Shown: positions 1 to 5,811 of the stretch, one piece after another
Layout of the letters: every line of letters begins with the position of its first letter
How positions within the stretch are numbered: position 1 is the first letter of the stretch
Notes under the pieces: generated by a model
What the model was told of the DNA's origin: nothing
Databases searched by the model: none
Seen by the model: the letters and a program-made list of their open reading frames with translations, nothing else
Made by a program: the position numbers and the translations under genes
Source of the DNA: an uncultured Eubacteriales bacterium
GTDB lineage: Bacteria; Bacillota; Clostridia; Oscillospirales; Oscillospiraceae
Direction of reading: 5' to 3'
DNA length: 23,672 bases
Assembly: GCA_900546255.1 (NCBI GenBank)
Contig: URCB01000027.1
Span: forward strand, 1 to 23,672

Positions 1-24
1 GGCCTCCCCCTGTTGGGGGAGGCC
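1..24 (-). terminator. Probable intrinsic terminator behind the CoA-transferase gene
   Basis: A perfect 10-bp stem (1-10 with 15-24) closes a TGTT loop, 35 nt past the stop codon of the minus-strand CoA-transferase gene. On the plus strand it is followed by GC-rich sequence with no T run, so it is assigned to the minus strand; the expected U tract would lie beyond the left window edge and cannot be seen. Confidence 0.55.
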
Positions 25-59
25 GGCGCCGCTTTCCAGAAAAAGATCCGGGGGCGGGA

Positions 60-1469
60 TTAGAAGTACATGTACTTGTTGGCTTCCTTCCGCAGCTCCG
101 CCCGGAAGTCGGGGTGGGCTACGGCGATGAGGTTCTCCACCCGCTGCTTCACGGTGCGGGCCCGCAGCTTGGCCACGCCGTATTCGGTGATCACCATGTC
201 TGTGAGGTTCCGGGACACGGACACAATGGACCCGGGGTCCAGGATGGGGGCGATGCGGCTGACAGTACCCTTTTTGGCAGTGGAGATCTGGCACAGCATG
301 GCCCGGCCGCCCCGGGAGTGGTAGGCCCCGTAGGCGAAGTCGGTGGCCCCGCCGGTGCCCGACCACTGGATATACCCCAGGGCCTCTGCGGCTACCTGGC
401 CGGTGAGGTCAATCTGCAGGGCGGCGTTGATGGACACCATGTTGTCCTGCTGGGCGATGATCATAGGATCGTTGGTGTACCGGCCCCGGCGCATCATCAC
501 CCGGGGGTGGTTGTTCAGGTATTCATAGGTGAAGTTGTCGGCGATGATGAAGGCGCCCACGGACCACCCCTTGTCCAGGTTTTTGTACCGGTTGGTCACC
601 ACGCCCTGCTGGATCATCCGGGCCATGGAGGCGCCGATCTGCTCGGTGTGGATGCCCAGGTCGTGGCGGTTCATCAGTTCGAACCCGATGGCGTTGGGGA
701 TGCCGCCGAAACCCAGCTGAATGCAGTCCCCGTCGTGGACCATCTCGGCGGCATAACCGGCCACGGCCTTCTCTGCCTCCCCGATGGGGGGATCCTGGAG
801 CTCATACAGGGAGAGGTCGGACTCAATGATCACATCGGCCATGGCCACCGGCAGGGCGCAGTCCCCAGGCAGGTGGGGGATATGGGGGTTGACCTCATAG
901 ATGATCTTGTCGGCGGAGTAGAAGGACTCCATCTCCCACTGCAAGTCGCAGGACACGCAGCAGTAGCCGTGCTCGTCCATGGGGGAGACGCACACCACCG
1001 CCACGTTGGGCCGCTTGCAGCGGTGGAGCTCCTGGCCGTAGTTGTGCAGGTGGATGGGGAAGTAGCTGCTCATGCCGGAGGGGTGGATCTTCCGGAAGTT
1101 GGGGTCGTAGAAGAAGGTCTGGTGGTGGAACTTGTCCTTCAGGGAGGGGTCGGTGTGGACGGGATACTCGGGGCCCCACCGGGCCACGCAGGACCACAGC
1201 TCCACCGGGTTCTTGGGGTCGATGCGGTCGGCGATCCGGTGGAGGTTGCGCAGGAAGAGCCGGGGCTTGCTGGCGTGGATGGACCAGACGATGCAGTCTC
1301 CGCTGTCGATGAGACCGATGGCGTCCTCCACGGTGCCCAGCTTGCTCTGGTAGATCTCCTGGTGGGTCATGCCCTTGTATTTGTCGCTGAGGTACTCCTC
1401 GTGCTTTCGGTGCTTTTTCAGCATCACATCGGGGATGTACCGGTCATAGTTTTCGTAGTGTTCGTACAC
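60..1469 (-). CDS. Acetyl-CoA hydrolase/transferase family CoA-transferase (4-hydroxybutyrate- or butyryl-CoA:acetate-type)
   Basis: Predicted cytoplasmic enzyme of 469 residues that moves CoA between acyl-CoA and a carboxylic acid through a glutamyl-CoA thioester. The GTG start at 1469 is chosen because AGGAGG (1478-1483) sits 8 nt upstream; a farther in-frame ATG at 1556 has no such site. The LGIHTEQIG motif places the presumed catalytic Glu at residue 276. Two glycine motifs, GFGGIPNAIG (253-262) and GTGGATDF (371-378), fit the CoA-binding and oxyanion elements of the family. The 4-hydroxybutyrate CoA-transferase of Clostridium aminobutyricum has this Glu near residue 238, so this protein carries about 35-40 extra N-terminal residues, rich in Tyr, His, Lys and charged residues. 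The substrate (butyryl-, 4-hydroxybutyryl-, propionyl- or succinyl-CoA) cannot be decided from sequence. In a fermenter it would release an end product such as butyrate. It is a single gene with its own promoter, downstream of the acetyltransferase gene. Confidence 0.88.
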   Translation of the reverse strand: MYEHYENYDRYIPDVMLKKHRKHEEYLSDKYKGMTHQEIYQSKLGTVEDAIGLIDSGDCIVWSIHASKPRLFLRNLHRIADRIDPKNPVELWSCVARWGPEYPVHTDPSLKDKFHHQTFFYDPNFRKIHPSGMSSYFPIHLHNYGQELHRCKRPNVAVVCVSPMDEHGYCCVSCDLQWEMESFYSADKIIYEVNPHIPHLPGDCALPVAMADVIIESDLSLYELQDPPIGEAEKAVAGYAAEMVHDGDCIQLGFGGIPNAIGFELMNRHDLGIHTEQIGASMARMIQQGVVTNRYKNLDKGWSVGAFIIADNFTYEYLNNHPRVMMRRGRYTNDPMIIAQQDNMVSINAALQIDLTGQVAAEALGYIQWSGTGGATDFAYGAYHSRGGRAMLCQISTAKKGTVSRIAPILDPGSIVSVSRNLTDMVITEYGVAKLRARTVKQRVENLIAVAHPDFRAELRKEANKYMYF

Positions 1470-1527
1470 GAACGTCGCCTCCTTTTCTGGATGAACTCTG
1501 GCGAACAGGGCCAGACTATCTGCTTTT

Positions 1528-1556
1528 ATGATAGCAAGAAGGGGGATGGGGGGCAA
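1528..1556 (-). promoter_or_regulatory. Candidate sigma-A promoter for the CoA-transferase
   Basis: On the minus strand TTGCCC (1551-1556) and TATCAT (1528-1533) are 17 nt apart, about 60 nt upstream of the GTG start. A short inverted repeat CTATC/GATAG (1516-1520 and 1530-1534) overlaps the -10 box and could be an operator or 5' hairpin. The -35 box matches the consensus only in part. Confidence 0.45.
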
Positions 1557-1617
1557 CGAACAGAAGGGGGAAGGTGTCTGTTATCCGACAGGGGCGGGGA
1601 TCTGTCGGGAAATCCAA

Positions 1618-1648
1618 AGCCCCTTCCTCCGGGATGGGGGAAGGGGCT
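1618..1648 (-). terminator. Terminator-like hairpin behind the acetyltransferase gene
   Basis: A perfect 10-bp stem (1618-1627 with 1639-1648) with an 11-nt loop begins just past the acetyltransferase stop codon (1654). On the minus strand it continues into CTTTGGATTT, a broken U tract, so termination may be partial. A second, smaller hairpin (1585-1591 with 1602-1608) follows. Confidence 0.5.
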
Positions 1649-1653
1649 GGCGA

Positions 1654-2466
1654 TTACGGCGTCAAAGAAATCCCCGTGGGGTCCAGGTGAAACACCCTTC
1701 GGATGGCTTCCCCCTCCTCCTGGGGAGAGAGGGGCCGGGCGGACACCACCTGCCCTTGGACTTCCTCCTGGAGGACGTGGCGGCGGATGGCCAAAATGCC
1801 TTGGGGGGTGTAGCGGGAGACCCGGGCAAACTGGTTCATGTTGGAGTCCGGGCTGTGGGCGAAGTAGAAGAGGATGGGGGCAAAGTCCTGGTCCACTTGG
1901 GGCTCCTGGGTAAAGCCCAACACATCGGTCCAGAGGCCGCCGGGCAGCCGCTGCTGTTGGAGCCAGCCGTAGAAAGGGTCCCGGCGGTAGCGGTACTGGC
2001 AGGCTCCGTCGCTCTGGACCAAGTCTGCTTCCAACCGGAGGGGGCAGCGGGCATTTTCCAGGGTGAAGCCCACATCCACGGTGTAGCACCCCTCCGGCAG
2101 CACCACCCCCAGCACCCGGTGGCGGCGGAAGAGGATGGTGGGGGGATTGCAGATCCTGGCATGGTAGCTGAACACGGAAAACCCCAGGGAGTAGAGCAGC
2201 CAATTGAAGCAGGTGTTCAGCTCTGTGCACAGCCCACCCTGCCGCCGGCGGACGATCTTGTCGAACAGGGCCTCGTGGTCCGGGGATAGGGGGCGTCCAG
2301 CCAACACATCCAGGTTTTCGAAGGGGACGGCCTGCTGGTGGGCCTGCAGCAGACGGGTGAGCCCCGCAAGGTTCAAGGGAATGGGGCCGGGGCAGGCGAT
2401 GCGGTCTAAATAGGCGTGGATCTGTTCCGGGGTCATTTGCGGTCCGTTGTAGTGGTTCCAGTCCAT
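1654..2466 (-). CDS. Arylamine N-acetyltransferase (NAT)
   Basis: Predicted cytosolic enzyme of 270 residues that transfers an acetyl group from acetyl-CoA to arylamines, hydrazines or related amines by a ping-pong mechanism through an active-site cysteine. The full Cys-His-Asp triad of the family is present: Cys80 in RRRQGGLCTELN, His116 in FRRHRVLGV and Asp131 in YTVDVGF. Length matches bacterial NATs (about 250-280). The start at 2466 is set by AGGAGG at 2474-2479 with a 7-nt spacer; reading farther upstream in this frame crosses the neighbouring intergenic region and the divergent operon. The gene is divergent from the GntR-ABC operon and upstream of the CoA-transferase on the same strand, with a hairpin between them. 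Gut NATs can acetylate drugs such as 5-aminosalicylate, but the natural substrate here is unknown. Confidence 0.92.
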   Translation of the reverse strand: MDWNHYNGPQMTPEQIHAYLDRIACPGPIPLNLAGLTRLLQAHQQAVPFENLDVLAGRPLSPDHEALFDKIVRRRQGGLCTELNTCFNWLLYSLGFSVFSYHARICNPPTILFRRHRVLGVVLPEGCYTVDVGFTLENARCPLRLEADLVQSDGACQYRYRRDPFYGWLQQQRLPGGLWTDVLGFTQEPQVDQDFAPILFYFAHSPDSNMNQFARVSRYTPQGILAIRRHVLQEEVQGQVVSARPLSPQEEGEAIRRVFHLDPTGISLTP

Positions 2467-2486
2467 GGGAATCCCTCCTTTCCTCC

Positions 2487-2515
2487 ATTCTACCGGAAAC
2501 GGCAGCGATGGGCAA
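2487..2515 (-). promoter_or_regulatory. Candidate sigma-A promoter for the acetyltransferase
   Basis: On the minus strand TTGCCC (2510-2515) and TAGAAT (2487-2492) are 17 nt apart. The start of transcription would fall near 2480, giving a leader of only about 14 nt that is almost entirely the ribosome-binding site. It shares the same off-consensus TTGCCC -35 box with the CoA-transferase promoter. Confidence 0.5.
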
Positions 2516-2583
2516 AGGACATGGGGGAGAAAGGGTCGGATAACTGCACAAAACGAACGATTTGTCGGAGGGAAAAAAGGGGG

Positions 2584-2612
2584 TTGACAAAGTACACTTG
2601 GGTGAATATAAT
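2584..2612 (+). promoter_or_regulatory. Strong sigma-A promoter of the GntR-ABC operon
   Basis: TTGACA (2584-2589) and TATAAT (2607-2612) are both perfect consensus hexamers at the ideal 17-nt spacing. Transcription should begin near 2619, about 37 nt before the GTG start of the regulator. A promoter this strong implies tight repression, which fits the operator repeats laid over it. Confidence 0.9.
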
Positions 2613-2632
2613 GTACTTGTACTTGCAGTACA
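2590..2632. promoter_or_regulatory. Palindromic operator candidate for the GntR regulator
   Basis: Four copies of one half-site occur in 43 nt: AAGTACA (2590-2596), TGTACTT (2612-2618), TGTACT (2618-2623) and AGTACA (2627-2632). The first two form a perfect inverted repeat spanning the -10 box; the last two form TGTACT-TGC-AGTACA over the start of transcription. GntR/YtrA proteins bind such inverted repeats as dimers and usually repress their own operon, so this is the likely binding site (inference). Confidence 0.65.
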
Positions 2633-2655
2633 CTATAGAGCAAAGGAGGGGCGCT

Positions 2656-3036
2656 GTGGACATCATCATCAGCAGCAACACCAGCAAGCCCATCTACGAA
2701 CAGATCACCTCCCAAATCAAGGCCATGATTATGAGCGGGGAACTGAAAACCGGGGACCCCATCCCCTCCATGCGTTCCCTGGCCAAGTCCATCCACGTCA
2801 GTGTGATCACCGTGCAGAAGGCCTACGAGGACTTGCAGCGAGATGGGTTTATCGAGACAACCGTGGGGCGGGGGAGTTTCGTCTCCGCCCAGAACAAGGA
2901 TTTTTACCAGGAGGAGCAGCAGCGGCAGGCCGAGGAACACCTGCAGCAGGCCGCCGACATCGGCAGAACCAGCGGCATTCCCGTGGAGAAGCTGGTGGAG
3001 CTGCTGCGGCTCTTCTACGAGGATCAGGAGGTTTGA
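2656..3036 (+). CDS. GntR family (YtrA-type) transcriptional regulator
   Basis: A 126-residue DNA-binding regulator. The GntR winged helix fills residues 10-77, with PIYEQITSQIK, the helix-turn-helix MRSLAKSIHVSVITVQKAY (39-57) and the wing GRGSFVS (71-77). The short remaining tail (about 50 residues, Gln/Glu-rich and probably helical) is the small dimerisation part typical of the YtrA subfamily, which lacks a large ligand-binding domain. The GTG start at 2656 follows AAAGGAGG (2642-2649). An ABC ATPase gene starts 3 nt after its stop, the usual YtrA arrangement. It is expected to repress this operon until a cell-envelope or antimicrobial signal arrives; the signal is unknown. Confidence 0.92.
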   Translation: MDIIISSNTSKPIYEQITSQIKAMIMSGELKTGDPIPSMRSLAKSIHVSVITVQKAYEDLQRDGFIETTVGRGSFVSAQNKDFYQEEQQRQAEEHLQQAADIGRTSGIPVEKLVELLRLFYEDQEV

Positions 3037-3039
3037 TGT

Positions 3040-3903
3040 ATGGACAGAAACGCGTTGGTGGTCAATGGACTGACCAAGCGGTACCAGGACTTCACCCTGG
3101 ATGGGGTCTCCTTCACCGTGCCCCAGGGCTCCATTGTGGGCCTCATCGGGGAGAACGGCGCCGGTAAGAGCACCACCCTCCACGCGGTGCTGGGCCTCAT
3201 CGGCCGGGACGGGGGGGCGGTGGAACTGCTGGGCCTGCCGGACACCGCCCTGGATGATGGGGTCCGCAACCAGATCGGCGTGGTCTTTGACGGCAACAGC
3301 TATCCCGAGATGCTCACCCCCCGAAAACTGGGCCGGGTGATGGGGAAGATCTACCGCACCTGGGACCCTGACCGGTACGCTGCCCTGCTGCAGCAGCTGG
3401 CGCTGCCGGCGGACAAACGGATCAAGGCCCTCTCCAAGGGCATGAAGATGAAGCTGGCCCTGGCGGTGGCCTTTTCCCACCACGCCAAGCTGCTGGTGCT
3501 GGACGAGGCCACCAGCGGCCTGGACCCGGTGGTCCGGGACGATATCCTGGACCTCTTCCTAGAGTTTGTCCAGGAGGAGGACCACGCCATCCTGGTCTCC
3601 TCCCACATCACCAGTGACTTGGAGAAGGTGGCTGATTACATCGTCTTCCTCCACCAGGGCCGGGTGGTGTTCTGCAAGCCCAAGGACGAGCTGCGGTACC
3701 GGTACGGGGTGCTCCGGTGCGGCCAGGCCCAGTTTGCAGATCTGGACCCGGCGGACATGGTGGCCTGCCGCCGGCAGGACTACGAGTGGGAGGTCCTGGT
3801 GGCCGACCGGGATGCCGCCCGGCGGAAGTACCCCAAGGCGGTGGTGGACCCGGCCACCATGGACGAGATCATGCTGCTCTACGTGAAAGGGGAGAGACGA
3901 TGA
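3040..3903 (+). CDS. ABC transporter ATP-binding protein
   Basis: A 287-residue ATPase that would power the permease encoded next to it. Walker A is GENGAGKS (37-44), the signature is LSKGMKMKL (131-139), Walker B with the catalytic Glu is LLVLDEATSGLD (151-162) and the switch His is His189 in SSHITSDLEKV. The LSKGM signature replaces canonical LSGGQ, as is common in YtrB/YhcH-like ABC-2 exporters. The C-terminal 70 or so residues form the small extra domain of that group. It lies 3 nt behind the GntR gene and overlaps the permease gene by 4 nt (ATGA), so translation is coupled. The substrate is not evident; relatives act in responses to cell-wall antibiotics or peptides. Confidence 0.93.
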   Translation: MDRNALVVNGLTKRYQDFTLDGVSFTVPQGSIVGLIGENGAGKSTTLHAVLGLIGRDGGAVELLGLPDTALDDGVRNQIGVVFDGNSYPEMLTPRKLGRVMGKIYRTWDPDRYAALLQQLALPADKRIKALSKGMKMKLALAVAFSHHAKLLVLDEATSGLDPVVRDDILDLFLEFVQEEDHAILVSSHITSDLEKVADYIVFLHQGRVVFCKPKDELRYRYGVLRCGQAQFADLDPADMVACRRQDYEWEVLVADRDAARRKYPKAVVDPATMDEIMLLYVKGERR

Positions 3904-4508
3904 AAGGGTTGCTGCTCAAGGACTACTATCTGATCGGATCCGTTCTGTGGATCCTGCTGGCGGCCATGGCGGTGATCGGCATTGCCATGGCGGTGCTGAC
4001 CTCGGCCTGGGCCCTGGTGGTGATTGCCACGGTGATGCTGGGGATGGTCTCGGTCTCCACCATTAACATGGACAAGGCCTCCGGCTGGTACAAGGTGTCC
4101 CGGGTGATGCCCGTGGCCCGGCAGGCGGTGGTGGACAGCAAGTACCTGCTCTACCTCCTCCTCAGCGGGGTGGGGCTGCTGCTGGGCATGGTCCTGGGGA
4201 TGGTGGCCTCCCTGATCCAAGGGGGGCAGAGCGGGGAGGAGGCCCTGCTGTACCTGACCATCAGTGTGGCCATGGCCCTGCTGGCGGGGAGCGTCACCCT
4301 GCCCTGCAGCTTCCTGTTCTCCGAGGAAAAGAATGTGCTGGCCATCTTCCTGGCCTATCCCGCTGCCGCGGGGATCTTTGCCGGGGTGGTGGTCCCCCTG
4401 GGGGTCACCCCCCTCTCCGGCAGTTTGGTGGCGGGGATCAGCGTGGTGCTGTATGCCGCCTCCTGGGTTCTGGCCCGGCGGAAGATCGCCTTCCGAGACG
4501 TGGTCTGA
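3900..4508 (+). CDS. ABC-2 type transporter permease (ABC2_membrane_5-like)
   Basis: A 202-residue integral membrane protein with about six predicted membrane spans (near residues 12-33, 37-55, 80-105, 115-137, 146-168 and 173-195) and a basic C-terminal end. The start MKGLLLKDYY is the characteristic opening of small ABC-2 permeases that pair with YtrA/YtrB-type partners. A soluble loop (about 56-78) holds the DKASGWYKVSRVMPVAR segment, which resembles the coupling region of this family. Only one permease gene is present, so the transporter probably works as a homodimer of permeases with two ATPases. The start overlaps the ATPase stop codon by 4 nt. A strong terminator follows 25 nt after its stop. 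Confidence 0.88.
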   Translation: MKGLLLKDYYLIGSVLWILLAAMAVIGIAMAVLTSAWALVVIATVMLGMVSVSTINMDKASGWYKVSRVMPVARQAVVDSKYLLYLLLSGVGLLLGMVLGMVASLIQGGQSGEEALLYLTISVAMALLAGSVTLPCSFLFSEEKNVLAIFLAYPAAAGIFAGVVVPLGVTPLSGSLVAGISVVLYAASWVLARRKIAFRDVV

Positions 4509-4533
4509 GGATCGGCTTTGCCCAGAACAAACC

Positions 4534-4583
4534 AACAGCGCCGCCCCCGTCAATCAGGGGGCGGCGCTGTTCTCTTTGTTTTT
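4534..4583 (+). terminator. Strong intrinsic terminator, possibly bidirectional
   Basis: A perfect 15-bp GC-rich stem (4534-4548 with 4557-4571) and 8-nt loop are followed by CTCTTTGTTTTT. It ends the GntR-ABC operon. Read on the minus strand the stem is followed by GGTTTGTT, so it may also stop the convergent TetR transcript, whose gene ends at 4596. Confidence 0.9.
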
Positions 4584-4595
4584 AGAGAGGGCCTC

Positions 4596-5204
4596 TTAGG
4601 CTTGTGGGGCGGGCGTGTCCTGGGATGCCTCCGGGACAGGGATGGGAGCATGGAGGATGTAGACGTTGCAGAAGGCCTCTGCCACCTCCTCCACCGAGCG
4701 CTGGGTACCGGGCTTCAGCCACCAGGTGATTAGGGACAGCAGGCCCCCGGCAAAGAATTGGCAGAGCACTACGATCTCCTCCCGGGTGTAGGCAGTGAAG
4801 GCGGGGTGGTGCAGGGTCTGCTCGGTGAGCACTCGGGCAAACTCCTCCCGGAAAATCTCCTTGGCTTCGGCGTTGCGGGGGTCCAGGAAGAGCCGGGCAT
4901 ACTCCTGCCTGCGTGCCAGGAAGTACTGGAACACCTTCTCGATGGCCTGGCGAAAGGGGGCGGGGTTGTCGCTGCATGGCATCCCGTCGGTGAGGTCGTC
5001 CAGAAAGGCCTGCATCCCGAAAGTCAGCAGATGGCGTTTGTCCTCGAAATGGGCATAGAAGGTGGAGCGGTGGACCATGGCCCGCTGGCAGAGGTCCTTG
5101 ACCCGGATCTCGTCAAAGGGCTTCTCCTGGAGCAGGTCACTCAGGGCCTGGAGCAGCAGGGTGTGGGTGCGCAGCACCCGGAGGTCTTCGGTTCGGCGGT
5201 CCAT
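4596..5204 (-). CDS. TetR/AcrR family transcriptional regulator
   Basis: A 202-residue regulator. Residues 8-60 form the TetR DNA-binding domain, with the recognition part IRVKDLCQRAMVHRSTFYAHF at about 33-53 followed by the usual EDKRHLL. The remaining part is all-helical and should bind a small ligand and dimerise; it looks like the TetR_C group found in Firmicutes DhaS-like regulators, but no ligand can be named. ATG at 5204 is set by AGGAGG 8 nt upstream. No target gene is adjacent in a divergent position: the next plus-strand gene is rpsJ behind its own promoter 320 nt away. A palindrome on its own -35 box suggests autorepression. It is convergent with the ABC operon. Confidence 0.9.
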   Translation of the reverse strand: MDRRTEDLRVLRTHTLLLQALSDLLQEKPFDEIRVKDLCQRAMVHRSTFYAHFEDKRHLLTFGMQAFLDDLTDGMPCSDNPAPFRQAIEKVFQYFLARRQEYARLFLDPRNAEAKEIFREEFARVLTEQTLHHPAFTAYTREEIVVLCQFFAGGLLSLITWWLKPGTQRSVEEVAEAFCNVYILHAPIPVPEASQDTPAPQA

Positions 5205-5242
5205 AGGCAGGCCCTCCTTTGGCGGAATGGATACTATATATT

Positions 5243-5272
5243 ATCTTACGGGACCCAGGGCGGCCCTGTCAA
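5243..5272 (-). promoter_or_regulatory. Promoter of the TetR gene
   Basis: On the minus strand a consensus TTGACA (5267-5272) is followed after 18 nt by TAAGAT (5243-5248), within an AT-rich tract unlike its surroundings. It lies about 40 nt upstream of the TetR start codon. Confidence 0.65.
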
Positions 5273-5278
5273 GACAGG
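5265..5278. promoter_or_regulatory. Palindrome over the TetR -35 box, candidate TetR operator
   Basis: CCTGTC-AA-GACAGG is a perfect 14-bp palindrome that contains the -35 TTGACA of the TetR gene. TetR proteins bind short palindromes of this kind and block their own promoters, so this is the best candidate operator. A longer inverted repeat (5277-5287 with 5300-5310) adjoins it. Confidence 0.5.
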
Positions 5279-5310
5279 AAACGCCTGCGGGAGGTTCCAC
5301 AGGCGTTTCC
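5277..5310. repeat. Perfect 11-bp inverted repeat upstream of the TetR promoter
   Basis: GGAAACGCCTG (5277-5287) and CAGGCGTTTCC (5300-5310) are separated by 12 nt. There is no T run on either side, so it is unlikely to be a terminator. It may be a second operator or the remnant of a hairpin. Confidence 0.6.
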
Positions 5311-5525
5311 GCTGGTACATTGGAAAAGAGGCGGAGGACACATCCAAACGGACTCCGGTCTTTTCCCCGTCATCCTACCAGAGCTCGGGGCAAAAGGCAA
5401 CCGACAGAGCGGGCGCCTTGTCGCCTATCCGACAGTTTCGGAAAAGTGAAGGGATGGGCAAAAAAAGGGCGGTCGGCCCCGGCCCTTTTGTGGGAAATGC
5501 TTCCCCGTGGGGGAGGAAAAAATGG
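5311..5525. other. Non-coding stretch between the TetR promoter region and the S10 promoter
   Basis: No gene with a plausible ribosome-binding site and family resemblance is visible here. It contains a nested inverted repeat (5322-5329 with 5359-5366, and inside it 5332-5336 with 5353-5357) and a terminator-like hairpin at 5463-5489. A small non-coding RNA cannot be excluded, but no convincing promoter for one was found. Confidence 0.5.
5460..5489 (-). terminator. Terminator-like hairpin upstream of the S10 promoter
   Basis: AAAAGGGC (5463-5470) pairs with GCCCTTTT (5482-5489). Read on the minus strand it ends in an unbroken run of seven T (5460-5466); read on the plus strand only four T follow. 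It would stop antisense transcription leaving the S10 region, or any plus-strand read-through, so it may insulate the ribosomal operon. Confidence 0.5.
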
Positions 5526-5554
5526 TTGACACAGGGCAGAATCTGTAGTAATAT
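5526..5554 (+). promoter_or_regulatory. Promoter of the S10-spc-alpha operon
   Basis: TTGACA (5526-5531) and TAATAT (5549-5554) are 17 nt apart, followed by an AT-rich TATATGA. Transcription should start near 5561, exactly where a GCGCC/GGCGC hairpin (5561-5565 with 5572-5576) begins, giving a transcript with a protected 5' end. No other promoter as good was found until past rplQ. Confidence 0.85.
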
Positions 5555-5693
5555 ATATGAGCGCCTGAATGGGCGCAGTCTGCGATGATGCGGGAGATTG
5601 CGGTGCAAACCGGTAACTTCCGCGGAGTATGTCCGTGAATCGGGCGGCTGGAGAATCTGCTGCATGGCGTATATCGCCGTGACAGGAGAGGGA

Positions 5694-5722
5694 AAAGCCG
5701 GCGAAGTATGCCGGTTTTCTTC
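5694..5722 (+). terminator. Terminator-like hairpin inside the S10 leader
   Basis: CCGGC (5698-5702) pairs with GCCGG (5710-5714), extended by one G-U and three A-T pairs, and runs into TTTTCTTC. It can act as a weak terminator or be one arm of the multi-branched leader structure. Confidence 0.45.
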
Positions 5723-5768
5723 ATGCTTATGGAGTGATACGCACGGTTAAGTGTATCGGATTCTCCAC

Positions 5769-5811
5769 CGTACGAAGCGTGGCAAAGACAATGACACTTC
5801 GTATGTTTTTT
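5769..5811 (+). terminator. Terminator hairpin directly before the rpsJ ribosome-binding site
   Basis: CGTACGAAG (5769-5777) pairs with CTTCGTATG (5797-5805), nine pairs with one G-U, and six T follow (5806-5811). The next base starts AGGAGG (5812-5817). The loop is long (19 nt). An intrinsic terminator this close to a start codon usually means conditional read-through. Confidence 0.55.

Noticed and set aside
114..1913. Very long open frame opposite the CoA-transferase and part of the acetyltransferase
   Set aside because: It is a G+C-rich antisense shadow: Gly/Val/His-rich composition, no family resemblance and no ribosome-binding site; the opposite strand encodes clear enzymes with catalytic residues.
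2416..2655. Extended N-terminus of the GntR regulator reading from 2416
   Set aside because: It would run through the NAT promoter and the GntR promoter itself; the GTG at 2656 with AAAGGAGG and the family start are decisive.
1583..5440. The word TATCCGACA or its complement recurring in three non-coding stretches (near 1583, 2535 and 5430)
   Set aside because: The shared core is only 8-10 nt, its surroundings differ, and orientation and distance to promoters are inconsistent; not enough for a regulon motif.
5561..5690. S10 leader as a T-box, known riboswitch or 6S RNA
   Set aside because: No T-box sequence, no recognisable riboswitch core and no 6S-like long duplex with a central bubble could be seen.
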